In this document: in pieces, positions 44,272-53,087 of the stretch
How positions within the stretch are numbered: the stretch's first letter is position 1
Layout of the letters: each line of letters opens with the position of its first letter
Assembly (NCBI GenBank): GCA_018827205.1
Contig: JAHJXZ010000267.1
Span: forward strand, 1-56,611
Source of the DNA: Gammaproteobacteria bacterium
GTDB taxonomy: Bacteria; Pseudomonadota; Gammaproteobacteria; Pseudomonadales; Pseudomonadaceae
Direction: 5' to 3'
Length of the DNA: 56,611 bases
Made by a program: the position numbers and the translations under genes
Notes under the pieces: model-generated
The model's database searches: none
What the model was told of the DNA's origin: nothing
The model's input: only the letters and a program-made list of their open reading frames with translations

Positions 44272-44955
44272 ATGCTGCTTACCTCCCCCCAGCGCCTGCG
44301 TAATGCGCTTGTTGCACTGGTGCTGTTCCATATCCTGATCATCATCGCCAGTAACTACCTGGTGCAGCTGCCGATTACCCTGTTCGGCTGGCACACCACC
44401 TGGGGCGCGTTCAGCTTCCCGTTTATTTTCCTGGCCACCGACCTGACCGTGCGCCTGCTCGGCAAACGCACGGCGCGCCTAGTAATCGCCCGGGTGATGC
44501 TGCCGGCGCTGCTGATCTCCTACATCGTCTCGGTACTTTTCCAGGAAGCCAGCTTTCGCGGCTTCGGCGCATTACTGGAGTTCAACGAGTTCGTTCTGCG
44601 CATCTCCATCGCCAGCTTCCTTGCCTACGTGCTGGGGCAGATCCTCGATATTCAGGTGTTTGACCGCCTGCGCCGGTTGTCGCTGTGGTGGGTAGCACCC
44701 ACCGTATCGACCATCTTCGGTAACCTGCTGGACACCTATGCGTTCTTCTCAGTGGCCTTCTGGAACAGCAGCAACCCGTTTATGTCCGAGCACTGGGTTG
44801 AAATCGCCACGGTTGATTACGGGGTCAAACTGGTCGTCAGCCTGCTACTGTTCGTGCCACTTTACGGCATGTTGCTCAATGCCATTCTGCGCATGTTGGC
44901 GGGACGCGATGACAGCACAACACCCGCCAAGCCGGGCAATTCTGAGCCACACTGA
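44272..44955 (+). CDS. yhhQ: Queuosine precursor transporter YhhQ
   Basis: The start at ATG 44272 gives 227 residues with six membrane helices. Signature segments of the YhhQ/COG1738 family are FIFLATDLTVRLLGKRTAR, RGFGALLEFNEFVLRI, YVLGQILDIQVFDRLR and STIFGNLLDTYAFFSVAF. It takes up 7-cyano- or 7-aminomethyl-7-deazaguanine for queuosine-tRNA synthesis. The preQ1-I aptamer directly before it explains its regulation. A long upstream extension of the frame is untranslated leader. Confidence 0.93.
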   Translation: MLLTSPQRLRNALVALVLFHILIIIASNYLVQLPITLFGWHTTWGAFSFPFIFLATDLTVRLLGKRTARLVIARVMLPALLISYIVSVLFQEASFRGFGALLEFNEFVLRISIASFLAYVLGQILDIQVFDRLRRLSLWWVAPTVSTIFGNLLDTYAFFSVAFWNSSNPFMSEHWVEIATVDYGVKLVVSLLLFVPLYGMLLNAILRMLAGRDDSTTPAKPGNSEPH

Positions 44956-45013
44956 AGGAAGCGCAGCCAATGGCTGCACTAGCTTTTGACCCAGCCACTC
45001 GCGGAGTAACGCC

Positions 45014-45418
45014 ATGTACCGTTCCTTGTTGCTAACCGTCACCAGCCTGGCCCTGGCACTTGCATTGAACAGTGCCAGCGCCGCCCCCAAACACGACAAG
45101 CATGACAAGCATGGTGGCGATGGCGATGTACAGATTGACCTGCGCGGCCCGAGCATCGATATCGGCCGCGTGCGTATCGTCCTTGGCGACAACCGCTCGC
45201 TGATAGGCCCGACCCAGTCTCTGCCGCCGGGCATCCGCAAGAACCTGGCGCGCGGTAAGCCGCTGCCACCCGGCATCGCCAAGCGTTTCGATAATCGTTT
45301 GCTCGGCCAGCTGCCGCACTACGAAGGCTACGAATGGCAGCAAGTTGGCACAGACGTGGTGCTAGTGACCCTGGCTACGGGGCTGATCTACGAGATTCTG
45401 CAGAACGTGCTGGACTGA
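45014..45418 (+). CDS. Exported CigR/RcnB-like protein
   Basis: The 134-residue protein has a signal peptide (LLLTVTSLALALALNSASA) and a His/Lys/Asp-rich segment (KHDKHDKHGGDGD). A conserved domain follows with LPPGIRKNLARGKPLPPGIA and LPHYEGYEWQQVGTDVVLV. This is typical of the RcnB-related 'anti-virulence regulator CigR' family. A C-terminal hydrophobic stretch (DVVLVTLATGLIYEIL) may sit in the membrane. Role in this organism unknown; the histidine cluster could bind metal. Confidence 0.8.
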   Translation: MYRSLLLTVTSLALALALNSASAAPKHDKHDKHGGDGDVQIDLRGPSIDIGRVRIVLGDNRSLIGPTQSLPPGIRKNLARGKPLPPGIAKRFDNRLLGQLPHYEGYEWQQVGTDVVLVTLATGLIYEILQNVLD

Positions 45419-45586
45419 AGCTCGTCAGAAAACTTTTCCCTCTCTGCCTCCGGCGGGTAGGCGGCTCGCAGACCACAATGGCCTGCTCGATAAGCGGGTA
45501 GTTAGTCTGGCGCCCTTGCTGATGGGCGTCAGTATTGCGCTGTTCTCCAGCGGTCAGCTCCAACCGGAAGCCTGGCGGATGTCTTC

Positions 45587-46483
45587 CTATAAGCCTTGTC
45601 GCGCCTGCTTGATCAACAGCCGCGCACTGTCCCAGCCGACCAGCAGCACCGCCAGCCATATCGGCAGGTAGGTTAGCCATTGCGCGCTGTTGAACTGCTC
45701 ACCGAGAAACAGCAGCGCCACTAGAAACAGCAGCACCGGCTCGACGTAACTGAGAATGCCGAACAGCCCCATCGGCAGTAGACGGCTAGCGGCCATCATC
45801 GCGGCAAACGCCAGGGAGCTGAGGATCGCCAGCCCCGGCAGCAGCCACCACAGCTGCGGCGCCTGGGTAAACAGCTGCGGCGGGCTCCACTGCAGCACCA
45901 GCCAGATCGCCACTGGGGCCATAAACAGCATCTCGAAAGCAAAACCGGACAAGGCGTCCAAGCGCATCCAGCGGCGCAGCATGAAATACGGCGGGTAACC
46001 CAGCACCGTAACCATCACCACCCAGGAAAACGCCTGGGTCAGCCACAACTCATGGGCCACGCCAAGCAACGCGCAGAACACTGCCATGCGCTGCAACGGC
46101 CGCAGCCGTTCGCCATAGAACACCCGCCCGGCCAGCACCATCGCCAACGGCAGGAGAAAGTAGCCCAGCGACACCTCCAGCATGCGCCCCGCCAGCGGCG
46201 CCCAGACAAACAGCGCCCACTGAATACCCATCAGCAGCGCAGCCAATGGCAGGCTGGCCAACAGCAACGGCTCGCGCCGCACACGGCCGCAGGCGGCGAG
46301 CAGCATCGGCCATTGCCGCGACAGAGTGATCAGCAGCAACACCGCCGGTATCGACCAGAGCACCCGCTGGGCAAACACCTGCAAACCATCGAGCGGCGCC
46401 AGCAGCCGCACATAGCCGGGCACCAGGGCAAATAGCCCCGAGGCAATAATCGACAGCGCCACACCGCGCCCAGACAGCTGCAT
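45587..46483 (-). CDS. rarD: RarD family (EamA/DMT) transporter
   Basis: The 298-residue protein has ten membrane helices and the RarD pattern: IASGLFALVPGYVRLLAPL, AQRVLWSIPAVLL, SLGYFLLPLAMVLAGRVFYGERLRP and SYVEPVLLFLVALLFLGEQ. RarD is linked to chloramphenicol-sensitive or metabolite export, but the substrate is uncertain. The start is ATG 46483; GTG 46486 is an alternative. The 168 bases between its stop and the CigR-like gene hold a frame that looks like eroded protein sequence. Confidence 0.85.
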   Translation of the reverse strand: MQLSGRGVALSIIASGLFALVPGYVRLLAPLDGLQVFAQRVLWSIPAVLLLITLSRQWPMLLAACGRVRREPLLLASLPLAALLMGIQWALFVWAPLAGRMLEVSLGYFLLPLAMVLAGRVFYGERLRPLQRMAVFCALLGVAHELWLTQAFSWVVMVTVLGYPPYFMLRRWMRLDALSGFAFEMLFMAPVAIWLVLQWSPPQLFTQAPQLWWLLPGLAILSSLAFAAMMAASRLLPMGLFGILSYVEPVLLFLVALLFLGEQFNSAQWLTYLPIWLAVLLVGWDSARLLIKQARQGL

Positions 46484-46606
46484 CACACCACCCTGCTCAA
46501 TCAGACCTCAGCATCTTGCCTGGCTTGTAGTTAAGACCACAGCCACAAAGCGGCACAGCTAGGCACTTAAACAACCGTACAGCGCAGAAATGCAGGCCAT
46601 AAAAAA

Positions 46607-46632
46607 GCCCGCACTGCATCAGCAGAGCGGGC
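46607..46632 (-). terminator. Rho-independent terminator of azoR
   Basis: GCCCGCACTGC (46607-46617) pairs with GCAGAGCGGGC (46622-46632), with one A-A mismatch. On the minus strand it is followed by six T's (A-run 46601-46606). It lies 51 bases after the azoR stop. Confidence 0.88.
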
Positions 46633-46682
46633 AGAGACGCCCAGGAGCACCGGACGCCAGGAGAGCAGGTTGCAGCGGGAAA

Positions 46683-47282
46683 TCAGATGGCCTGGGCCAG
46701 TTGCGCCTTAGCCTGATTCAGGCCCTTTTCCATGAACTCGCCACCCAGGTTGAGACCTTCGGCGTGGATAAAGCTGACATCGTGGATACCGACAAAGGCT
46801 AGCGCCTGGCGCAGGTAGGGTTCCTGATGATCCTGAGTACCGCCGGCGTAGATGCCGCCGCGAGCAGTCAAGACAAAGGCGCGCTTGCCGCTGAGTAGGC
46901 CTTGCGGGCCAGTTTCGGTGTACTTGAAGGTGACGCCGGCGCGCAGTACGTGGTCGAGCCAGGCTTTCAGAGTGCTGGGGATGGCGAAGTTGTACATCGG
47001 CGCAGCTAGCACCAGCACATCGGCGGCCAGCAGCTCGTCAGTCAGCAGGTTGGACAGCGCCAGCGCCGCTTGCTCAGCTTCGCTCTGCTGCGTAGCGGGG
47101 GTCATCCAGCCGCCCAGCAGGTTGGCGTCCAGGTGCGGCACTTGATCAACCGCCAGGTCGCGCACCTTGATCTGATCGACCGGGTTGGCAGCCGACCAGT
47201 TGGCGATAAATTGTGCAGTCAGCTGACGCGAAACCGAACCTTGCTGACGGGCGCTGCTTTCAATTACCAGGACGTTTGCCAT
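46683..47282 (-). CDS. azoR: FMN-dependent NADH-azoreductase AzoR
   Basis: From ATG 47282, with GGAG upstream, the 199-residue flavodoxin-like protein has the FMN-binding SSARQQGSVSRQL, LVLAAPMYNFAIPSTLKAWLDHVLRAG and LTARGGIY segments of AzoR. It reduces azo dyes and quinones with NADH and helps against quinone or thiol stress. The LysR gene 47833 is not directly adjacent, as the small exported protein gene sits between, but it is a candidate regulator. Confidence 0.93.
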   Translation of the reverse strand: MANVLVIESSARQQGSVSRQLTAQFIANWSAANPVDQIKVRDLAVDQVPHLDANLLGGWMTPATQQSEAEQAALALSNLLTDELLAADVLVLAAPMYNFAIPSTLKAWLDHVLRAGVTFKYTETGPQGLLSGKRAFVLTARGGIYAGGTQDHQEPYLRQALAFVGIHDVSFIHAEGLNLGGEFMEKGLNQAKAQLAQAI

Positions 47283-47440
47283 GTTGTTTGCTCCATCGAA
47301 GGGTTGTTGAACGTCGATGGACAAAGAATAGGAGCGCACAATCCGATTAAAAAGCGCAAATACCTGCGCCAAACAATCTAATAATTTGATTTATAGCCAG
47401 CCCAGGCTTAGTCTCTGGGCTGTTACGGTCCAAGTCCTGA

Positions 47441-47755
47441 CTAGGTGAGTTCGCAGGTCAGTTTGACCCGTAACTTGATGATGCTGCGAGTCGACTTCAC
47501 CGTCAGGTTGCTGCTTTCACCCGCTGTCAGGCTGACCTTACGGGTACGTGGCGCCTCAGGACCACTGCGAAATACAGCCGTGCACTTGGCGTCGCTGCGC
47601 CCGTAGTTGTAAAGCTGTACGGCGGCCATGTTGTGGTCAATTTCTTGGGTGGTGGCCGAGACTTCAGCACCATTGAGCTGTTTCTCCAGCTCGATCTGAT
47701 AGGCCATAACAGTCAGCGGCAAGTAGGCCAGCAGCGCACAACAGAGCTTTTTCAT
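47441..47755 (-). CDS. Small exported protein, Pseudomonas family
   Basis: From ATG 47755 the protein has 104 residues and a signal peptide (MKKLCCALLAYLPLTVMA). The mature domain has YQIELEKQLNGAEVSATTQE, then YNYGRSDAKCTAVFRSGPEA and KLRVKLTCEL, with two cysteines likely bridged. Homologues in pseudomonads are sometimes labelled '3-phosphoglycerate kinase', which this is not. A hairpin (CAGCCCA/TGGGCTG, 47398-47422) after the gene may be its terminator. Confidence 0.78.
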   Translation of the reverse strand: MKKLCCALLAYLPLTVMAYQIELEKQLNGAEVSATTQEIDHNMAAVQLYNYGRSDAKCTAVFRSGPEAPRTRKVSLTAGESSNLTVKSTRSIIKLRVKLTCELT

Positions 47756-47832
47756 CAGGGCAGTCTCCGGCAAAAGACGGCCAGTTTAGGTTGATTGAGT
47801 GGGTATTTGCACCCTAAGTACGGGAATCGATT

Positions 47833-48759
47833 ATGAAAGCCCCCCGCGTAACCCTCGACCAATGGCGCACCCTGCAAGCGGTTGTCGATCATGGCGGCTT
47901 TGCTCAGGCGGCCGAGGTGCTGCACCGCTCGCAATCCTCGGTCAGCTACACCGTGGCACGTATGCAGGAGCAACTGGGTGTGCCACTGCTGCGCATCGAC
48001 GGACGCAAGGCAGTACTGACCGAAGCCGGTGACGTGCTGCTGCGCCGCTCGCGGCAATTGGTCAAACAGGCCAGCCAGCTGGAAGACCTCGCTCACCATA
48101 TGGAACAGGGCTGGGAAGCCGAAGTACGCCTGGTGGTCGATGCCGCCTACCCCAACGCCCGCCTGGTGCGCGCGCTGACAGCGTTTATGCCGCAAAGCCG
48201 TGGCTGCCGCGTGCGCCTGCGTGAAGAGGTGTTGTCCGGTGTGGAAGAGGTGCTCAAGGACGGCATGGCCGACCTGGCCATCAGCGCGCTGAATATTCCC
48301 GGCTTTCTCGGCGCGGAAATGAGCACCGTGGAATTTGTCGCCGTGGCTCACCCTGATCATGCGCTGCACCGGCTACAGCGGGTGGTGACGTTTCAAGACC
48401 TGGAAGCACAGATGCAGGTGGTGACTCGCGACTCAGGCCGTCAGCAACCCAAGGACGCTGGTTGGCTCGGCGCCGAACAGCGCTGGACGGTCGGCAGCCT
48501 GGCCACCGCCGCCACCTTTGTCAGCAACGGCTTGGGCTTTGCCTGGCTGCCGCGTCATATGATTGAGCGCGAACTCAAGGACGGCCTGCTCAAACCCCTG
48601 CCACTGGAACAAGGTGGCAACCGAAATCCACTGTTCCTCCTCTACTCGAACAAGGACAAACCCTTGGGCCCGGCCACGCAGATTCTCGTCGAGCTGATCC
48701 AGCGCTTCGATGCCGCCCCTTTGAATGCAGCCTTTGCTGCGCCCCTGCCCCCGGCCTGA
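47833..48759 (+). CDS. LysR-family transcriptional regulator
   Basis: The 308-residue protein has an N-terminal winged helix-turn-helix (LDQWRTLQAVVDHGGFAQAA, SQSSVSYTVARMQEQLGVPL, TEAGDVLLRRSRQL) and a substrate-binding domain with VRLREEVLSGVEEVLKDGMA and GLGFAWLPRHMI. It should bind DNA as a tetramer. The alpha/beta hydrolase gene begins 15 bases downstream on the same strand. The divergent small gene and azoR are other possible targets. Confidence 0.9.
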   Translation: MKAPRVTLDQWRTLQAVVDHGGFAQAAEVLHRSQSSVSYTVARMQEQLGVPLLRIDGRKAVLTEAGDVLLRRSRQLVKQASQLEDLAHHMEQGWEAEVRLVVDAAYPNARLVRALTAFMPQSRGCRVRLREEVLSGVEEVLKDGMADLAISALNIPGFLGAEMSTVEFVAVAHPDHALHRLQRVVTFQDLEAQMQVVTRDSGRQQPKDAGWLGAEQRWTVGSLATAATFVSNGLGFAWLPRHMIERELKDGLLKPLPLEQGGNRNPLFLLYSNKDKPLGPATQILVELIQRFDAAPLNAAFAAPLPPA

Positions 48760-48774
48760 TAAGGAGTCCAGCAG

Positions 48775-49587
48775 ATGTCCTATTTCAATAACGACGACTG
48801 CCAGCTGCACTACGAGGAATACGGTCACGGCGCGCCGGTGCTGCTGGTTCACGGCCTCGGTTCGAGCACCCGCGACTGGGAATACCAGATACCCGAGCTG
48901 GCCCGCCATTATCGAGTAATCGCCCTCGATGTGCGCGGCCATGGACGCTCGGACAAACCCCGCGAGCGCTACAGCATCCAAGGCTTTGCCGAGGATGTGG
49001 CGGCGCTGATCGAGTACCTGCAACTGCCACAGGTGCATCTGGTGGGTATTTCCATGGGCGGCATGATCGGCTTTCAACTGGGCGTCGATCGCCCCGAACT
49101 GCTGAAGAGCCTGTGTATCGTCAACAGCGGCCCGGAAGTAAAGGCGAAAAGCCCGCGCGACTATATCGAGATCGCCAAGCGCTGGAGCCTGTCGCGCCTG
49201 CTTAGCCTCGATACCATAGCCAAGGCCCTGGGCAAACTGCTGTTTCCCAAGCCGGAGCAGGAAGAGCTGCGGCAGAAAATCCTCCAGCGCTGGCCGCAGA
49301 ACGACAAGCGTGCTTACCTGGCCAGCCTGGATGCGATTATCGGCTGGGGTGTGCGGGAACACCTGGCGCGGATCAGCTGTCCGACCCTGGTGGTCACGGC
49401 CGATCGCGATTACACCCCGGTGGCGCAGAAGCAAGCATATGTAGATGAGCTGCCCAATGCGCGCCTGCTGGTGATTGAAGATTCGCGCCACGCCACACCG
49501 CTGGACCAACCCGAACATTTCAACAGCAGCCTGCTAGCCTTCCTTGCCGAAGTCGAACACGCCGCCCCCACTGCCCAGCAACAATAA
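48775..49587 (+). CDS. Alpha/beta-fold hydrolase
   Basis: The 270-residue protein has the oxyanion segment LVHGLGSSTRDWEYQIPEL, DVRGHGRSDKP, the nucleophile elbow GISMGGMIG, an aspartate in VVTADRDYTP and the histidine in DSRHATPLDQP. It is an esterase or lactonase-like enzyme of unknown substrate. It has AAGGAG before the ATG. It probably shares a transcript with the LysR gene and with ppiA, 12 bases downstream. Confidence 0.9.
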   Translation: MSYFNNDDCQLHYEEYGHGAPVLLVHGLGSSTRDWEYQIPELARHYRVIALDVRGHGRSDKPRERYSIQGFAEDVAALIEYLQLPQVHLVGISMGGMIGFQLGVDRPELLKSLCIVNSGPEVKAKSPRDYIEIAKRWSLSRLLSLDTIAKALGKLLFPKPEQEELRQKILQRWPQNDKRAYLASLDAIIGWGVREHLARISCPTLVVTADRDYTPVAQKQAYVDELPNARLLVIEDSRHATPLDQPEHFNSSLLAFLAEVEHAAPTAQQQ

Positions 49588-49599
49588 GGACTACCCCGC

Positions 49600-50154
49600 A
49601 TGTTCAAGACCCTCACCCTCGCAGCCTGCTCCATCCTGTTTGCCGGCAGCCTGCTGGCCGCAGAAAACCCGAAAGTGCTGCTGACCACCAGCCTCGGCGA
49701 AATCGAGATCGAACTGGATGCCGACAAGGCGCCGATCAGCACCGCAAACTTCCTTGCATACGTCGACAGCGGCTACTACGCCGGCACCCAGTTCCACCGC
49801 GTGATTCCAGGCTTTATGGTGCAAGGCGGCGGTTTTGATGCCGACATGCAGCAGAAAGATACCCAGGCACCGATCAAGAACGAAGCCGACAACGGCCTGC
49901 ACAACGTGCGCGGCACCCTGGCGATGGCCCGTACCCAGGTACGCGACTCCGCCACCAGCCAGTTCTTTATCAACCACAAAGACAACGCCTTCCTCGACCA
50001 CGGCTCGCGCGACTTCGGTTACGCGGTGTTCGGCAAGGTGGTCAAGGGCATGGACGTGGTCGACAAGATCGCCCAGGTGCCGACCGCTAACCGTGGCGGC
50101 CATCAGAACGTGCCGCGTGAGCCCGTGCTGATCACTGAAGCCAAGCGTCTCTGA
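49600..50154 (+). CDS. ppiA: Periplasmic cyclophilin PpiA
   Basis: The 184-residue protein has a signal peptide ([17 protein letters not shown]) and a cyclophilin domain of the short bacterial type: [26 protein letters not shown] and [10 protein letters not shown]. It catalyses proline isomerisation in the periplasm. AAGGA lies before the ATG. A GCGGAGTG/CACTCCGC hairpin (50166-50189) follows without a strong T-tract. Confidence 0.95.
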   Translation: MFKTLTLAACSILFAGSLLAAENPKVLLTTSLGEIEIELDADKAPISTANFLAYVDSGYYAGTQFHRVIPGFMVQGGGFDADMQQKDTQAPIKNEADNGLHNVRGTLAMARTQVRDSATSQFFINHKDNAFLDHGSRDFGYAVFGKVVKGMDVVDKIAQVPTANRGGHQNVPREPVLITEAKRL

Positions 50155-50274
50155 TAGTCCCCCCTGCGGAGTGGGCCTGCTCACTCCGCGCGTTAAAGCC
50201 CGCCTGCTTTTTCTGCGCAACACCCACCCTGGCAAACTGGTTAGAATCGGGCGCTATTCCCTGATCTAGGCAGG

Positions 50275-52116
50275 ATGCCTGACATGCTGTTCCGTCGTTT
50301 TGAAAACCTGATCGATGCCTTTAAAGCCAGCCCCGACGTCGAACCGCCGGCCGGCATGCTGGCCTTTTACGCTCACTACCTGAGGCAGGTCTGGCCGCTG
50401 ATGATCGCCGTGCTGGTGGTCGGCTTCGTCGCCGCCTTGATCGAAGTGGCGCTGTTCAGCTTCCTCGGCCAACTGATCGACATGACGCAGAACACCCCGA
50501 GTGGCGAGTTCTTCGAGCAGCATCAGTACACGCTGCTGTGGATGCTACTGGTGGCGCTGGTGATCCGTCCGCTGGTGTTCGGTCTGCACAACCTGCTGAC
50601 GCACCAGACCATCAACCCCGGCCTGACCAATCTGATCCGCTGGCAGAACCACCGCTATGTGCTCAAACAGAGCCTGAACTTCTTCCAGAACGACTTCGCC
50701 GGGCGCATCGCTCAACGCATCATGCAAACTGGCCCCTCGCTGCGCGACTCCGCCATGCAGGTAGTCGACGCGCTCTGGCATGTGCTGGTGTATGCCGCCA
50801 GTGCGCTGTACCTGTTCGCAGCGGCCGACCTGCGCCTGATTGTCCCGCTGCTGCTGTGGATTATTGGTTACTGCGCAACACTCTGGTACTTCGTGCCGCG
50901 CATCAAGGAACGCTCTGCTGCAGCCTCAGCCGCACGTTCAAAAGTCATGGGTCGAGTGGTCGACGGCTACAGCAACATCACCACCCTCAAACTGTTTGCC
51001 CACACCCAGGTTGAGGAGCATTACGCCCGCGATGCCATGCAGGAGCTGCTTGAGAAATTCCGCCTGCAATCACGCATCATCACCACCCTGGACTTCCTGA
51101 TTACCTGCCTCAACGGCCTTCTAATCGTCGGCACTGGCGCGCTGGCGCTGTGGCTGTGGAGCCAGGAGCTGATCAGCACTGGCGCGATTGCCCTGGCGCT
51201 TGGTTTGGTGATCCGCATCAACGGCATGGCTGAATGGATCATGTGGGTGGTCAACGGCATTTTTGAAAACGTCGGCACCGTGCAGGACGGCATGAAAACC
51301 ATCGTCCAGCCGCGCCAGGTGCTCGACCAGACCGAGGCCAAGCCGCTGCACGTCAGCCAGGGCGCCGTGCAGTTCGACAATATTCACTTTCACTACGGCA
51401 AGCGTCACGGGGTAATTGCCGGTCTGAGCCTGACGGTGGCACCCGGCGAGAAGATCGGCCTGGTCGGCCCATCCGGCGCCGGTAAATCCACTCTAGCCAA
51501 CCTGCTGCTGCGCCTCTACGACCTGGAGAGCGGGCGCATCCTCATTGATGGTCAGAACATCGCCGAGGTGACTCAAGAAAGCCTGCGCGCGCAAATCGGC
51601 ATGGTTACCCAGGACACCTCGCTGCTACACCGTTCAATCCGCGACAACCTGCTCTACGGCAAACCTGGCGCCAGCGAAGAGCAATTGCTCGACGCCGTAC
51701 GCAAGGCCCGCGCCGACAGCTTTATCCCGCTACTGGACGACGGCATGGGCGGCCATGGTTTCGACGCGCAGATCGGCGAACGCGGGGTGAAACTCTCCGG
51801 CGGCCAGCGGCAACGCATCGCCATCGCCCGCGTACTGCTCAAGGACGCACCGATCCTGGTACTGGACGAAGCTACCTCGGCGCTGGATTCGGAAATCGAA
51901 GCAGCCATCCAGGAAAGTCTGGATACCCTGATGCATGGCAAGACCGTTATCGCCATCGCCCACCGCCTGTCGACCATCGCGCGCATGGATCGCCTAGTGG
52001 TGATTGATCAGGGGCAGATCGTCGAAACCGGCAGCCACAGTCAGCTGATCGCCCAGGGCGGCCTCTATGCGCGACTCTGGCAGCATCAGACCGGAGGTTT
52101 TGTCGGCGTCGATTAA
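50275..52116 (+). CDS. ABC exporter with fused membrane and ATPase domains
   Basis: The 613-residue half-transporter has six membrane helices in residues about 35-320 and then a nucleotide-binding domain. Motifs are Walker A GPSGAGKSTL, the Q-loop (GMVTQDTSL), the signature LSGGQRQRIAIARVL, Walker B PILVLDEATSALD and the H-loop AHRLS. It would act as a homodimer exporting a lipid, peptide or drug. Nothing nearby identifies the cargo. An inverted-repeat element begins directly at its TAA stop codon. Confidence 0.93.
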   Translation: MPDMLFRRFENLIDAFKASPDVEPPAGMLAFYAHYLRQVWPLMIAVLVVGFVAALIEVALFSFLGQLIDMTQNTPSGEFFEQHQYTLLWMLLVALVIRPLVFGLHNLLTHQTINPGLTNLIRWQNHRYVLKQSLNFFQNDFAGRIAQRIMQTGPSLRDSAMQVVDALWHVLVYAASALYLFAAADLRLIVPLLLWIIGYCATLWYFVPRIKERSAAASAARSKVMGRVVDGYSNITTLKLFAHTQVEEHYARDAMQELLEKFRLQSRIITTLDFLITCLNGLLIVGTGALALWLWSQELISTGAIALALGLVIRINGMAEWIMWVVNGIFENVGTVQDGMKTIVQPRQVLDQTEAKPLHVSQGAVQFDNIHFHYGKRHGVIAGLSLTVAPGEKIGLVGPSGAGKSTLANLLLRLYDLESGRILIDGQNIAEVTQESLRAQIGMVTQDTSLLHRSIRDNLLYGKPGASEEQLLDAVRKARADSFIPLLDDGMGGHGFDAQIGERGVKLSGGQRQRIAIARVLLKDAPILVLDEATSALDSEIEAAIQESLDTLMHGKTVIAIAHRLSTIARMDRLVVIDQGQIVETGSHSQLIAQGGLYARLWQHQTGGFVGVD

Positions 52117-52255
52117 AACCTGTTCACGATCTGCTGCGCGTCGGCCCTGCGGCGTTAAAAACAGGCTCGGAATGCTCATGTACAAAAGTACACTCCGCTT
52201 CCTCGCCTGTTTTTGCCTTGCAGGACTCTAGCTAGCGAGATCGTGAATAGGCTTT
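52116..52255 (+). repeat. Stop-codon-adjacent inverted-repeat element, full copy 2
   Basis: The 140-base element has the best-preserved ends: AAACCTGTTCACGATCT at the left and AGATCGTGAATAGGCTTT at the right form a nearly perfect 17-18 base inverted repeat. An inner palindrome (52157-52214) has AAAAACAGGC and GCCTGTTTTT arms. TAA flanks both sides (52114-52116, the ABC gene stop, and 52255-52257). It matches the copy at 17672 over its full length. Confidence 0.9.
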
Positions 52256-52274
52256 AAGAACGGACTGGCGAAGC

Positions 52275-53015
52275 TCAGTTACGTGCATGGGCCATCTGAA
52301 ACTTCGCCACGCCTTCCAGCTGCGCCAGCTCATCTGCCATATCGCTGATCCGCGCGCTCTTCTGCCCGTCCACCGCAACGGCGACAAAGCGCCATTCCAG
52401 CTGGCCCTGATCGAAGCTCACGGTGAACGAGCCGCCGGCAATCACGTAGCCGCGCGTACGGGCAATCTCACGCAAACGCGCCTCATGCGGGCGCACAAAG
52501 CCAGGAGCGAAACGCAGCACAATGGCAATCGCCGGGCGCGAAGGCAGTCGCGCTTCCAGCTTGGCGCCCCACATCATCAACCCGGCGGAAATCAGGCTAA
52601 GCAGCACCGCCGCGCCATAGAAGCCGACCCCGACCAGCACACCAATCGCCGAAGAGGCCCAGATCGACGCCGCCGTGGTCAGGCCGCTGATGCTCATGCC
52701 GTCCTTCATAATCAACCCGGCGCCAAGGAAACCAATGCCAGTGACCACACCCTGAATCACTCGCGTCGGGTCAACACTACCCAGTGAGTGATCACCCAAC
52801 CAGTGCTGCGGGTATACGCAGAGCACCGTCAGCGCACAGGAGGCCATGCAGACCATGCCATAGGTGCGCATACCCGCCGCCCGGCCATGGTAGGAGCGCT
52901 CGTAACCGACCAGCAGGCCGAGCAACAGTGCGCCAAGCATATTCAGAAACAGGGTCAGATTGACCGCCACGCCCGGCAGCAGCCAGAGCTTATCGACCAA
53001 GGCAAATACACTCAC
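52275..53015 (-). CDS. MgtC/SapB family membrane protein
   Basis: From GTG 53015, with GAGG upstream, the 246-residue protein has about five membrane helices with the MgtC signature: LLLGLLVGYERSYHGRAAGMRT, TGIGFLGAGLIMK and GLTTAASIWASSAIG. A soluble ACT-like C-terminal domain follows. MgtC-type proteins affect the F-ATP synthase, magnesium limitation and survival in macrophages; SapB/YhiD types are less understood. No magnesium transport gene is present. Confidence 0.9.
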   Translation of the reverse strand: MSVFALVDKLWLLPGVAVNLTLFLNMLGALLLGLLVGYERSYHGRAAGMRTYGMVCMASCALTVLCVYPQHWLGDHSLGSVDPTRVIQGVVTGIGFLGAGLIMKDGMSISGLTTAASIWASSAIGVLVGVGFYGAAVLLSLISAGLMMWGAKLEARLPSRPAIAIVLRFAPGFVRPHEARLREIARTRGYVIAGGSFTVSFDQGQLEWRFVAVAVDGQKSARISDMADELAQLEGVAKFQMAHARN

Positions 53016-53087
53016 AGCACACCTCGCGTAGCAGCGGACATGCTCTGAGCGTAGTTGTCGCGCCGCTAAACTGCGCGAGCAGAGCCG

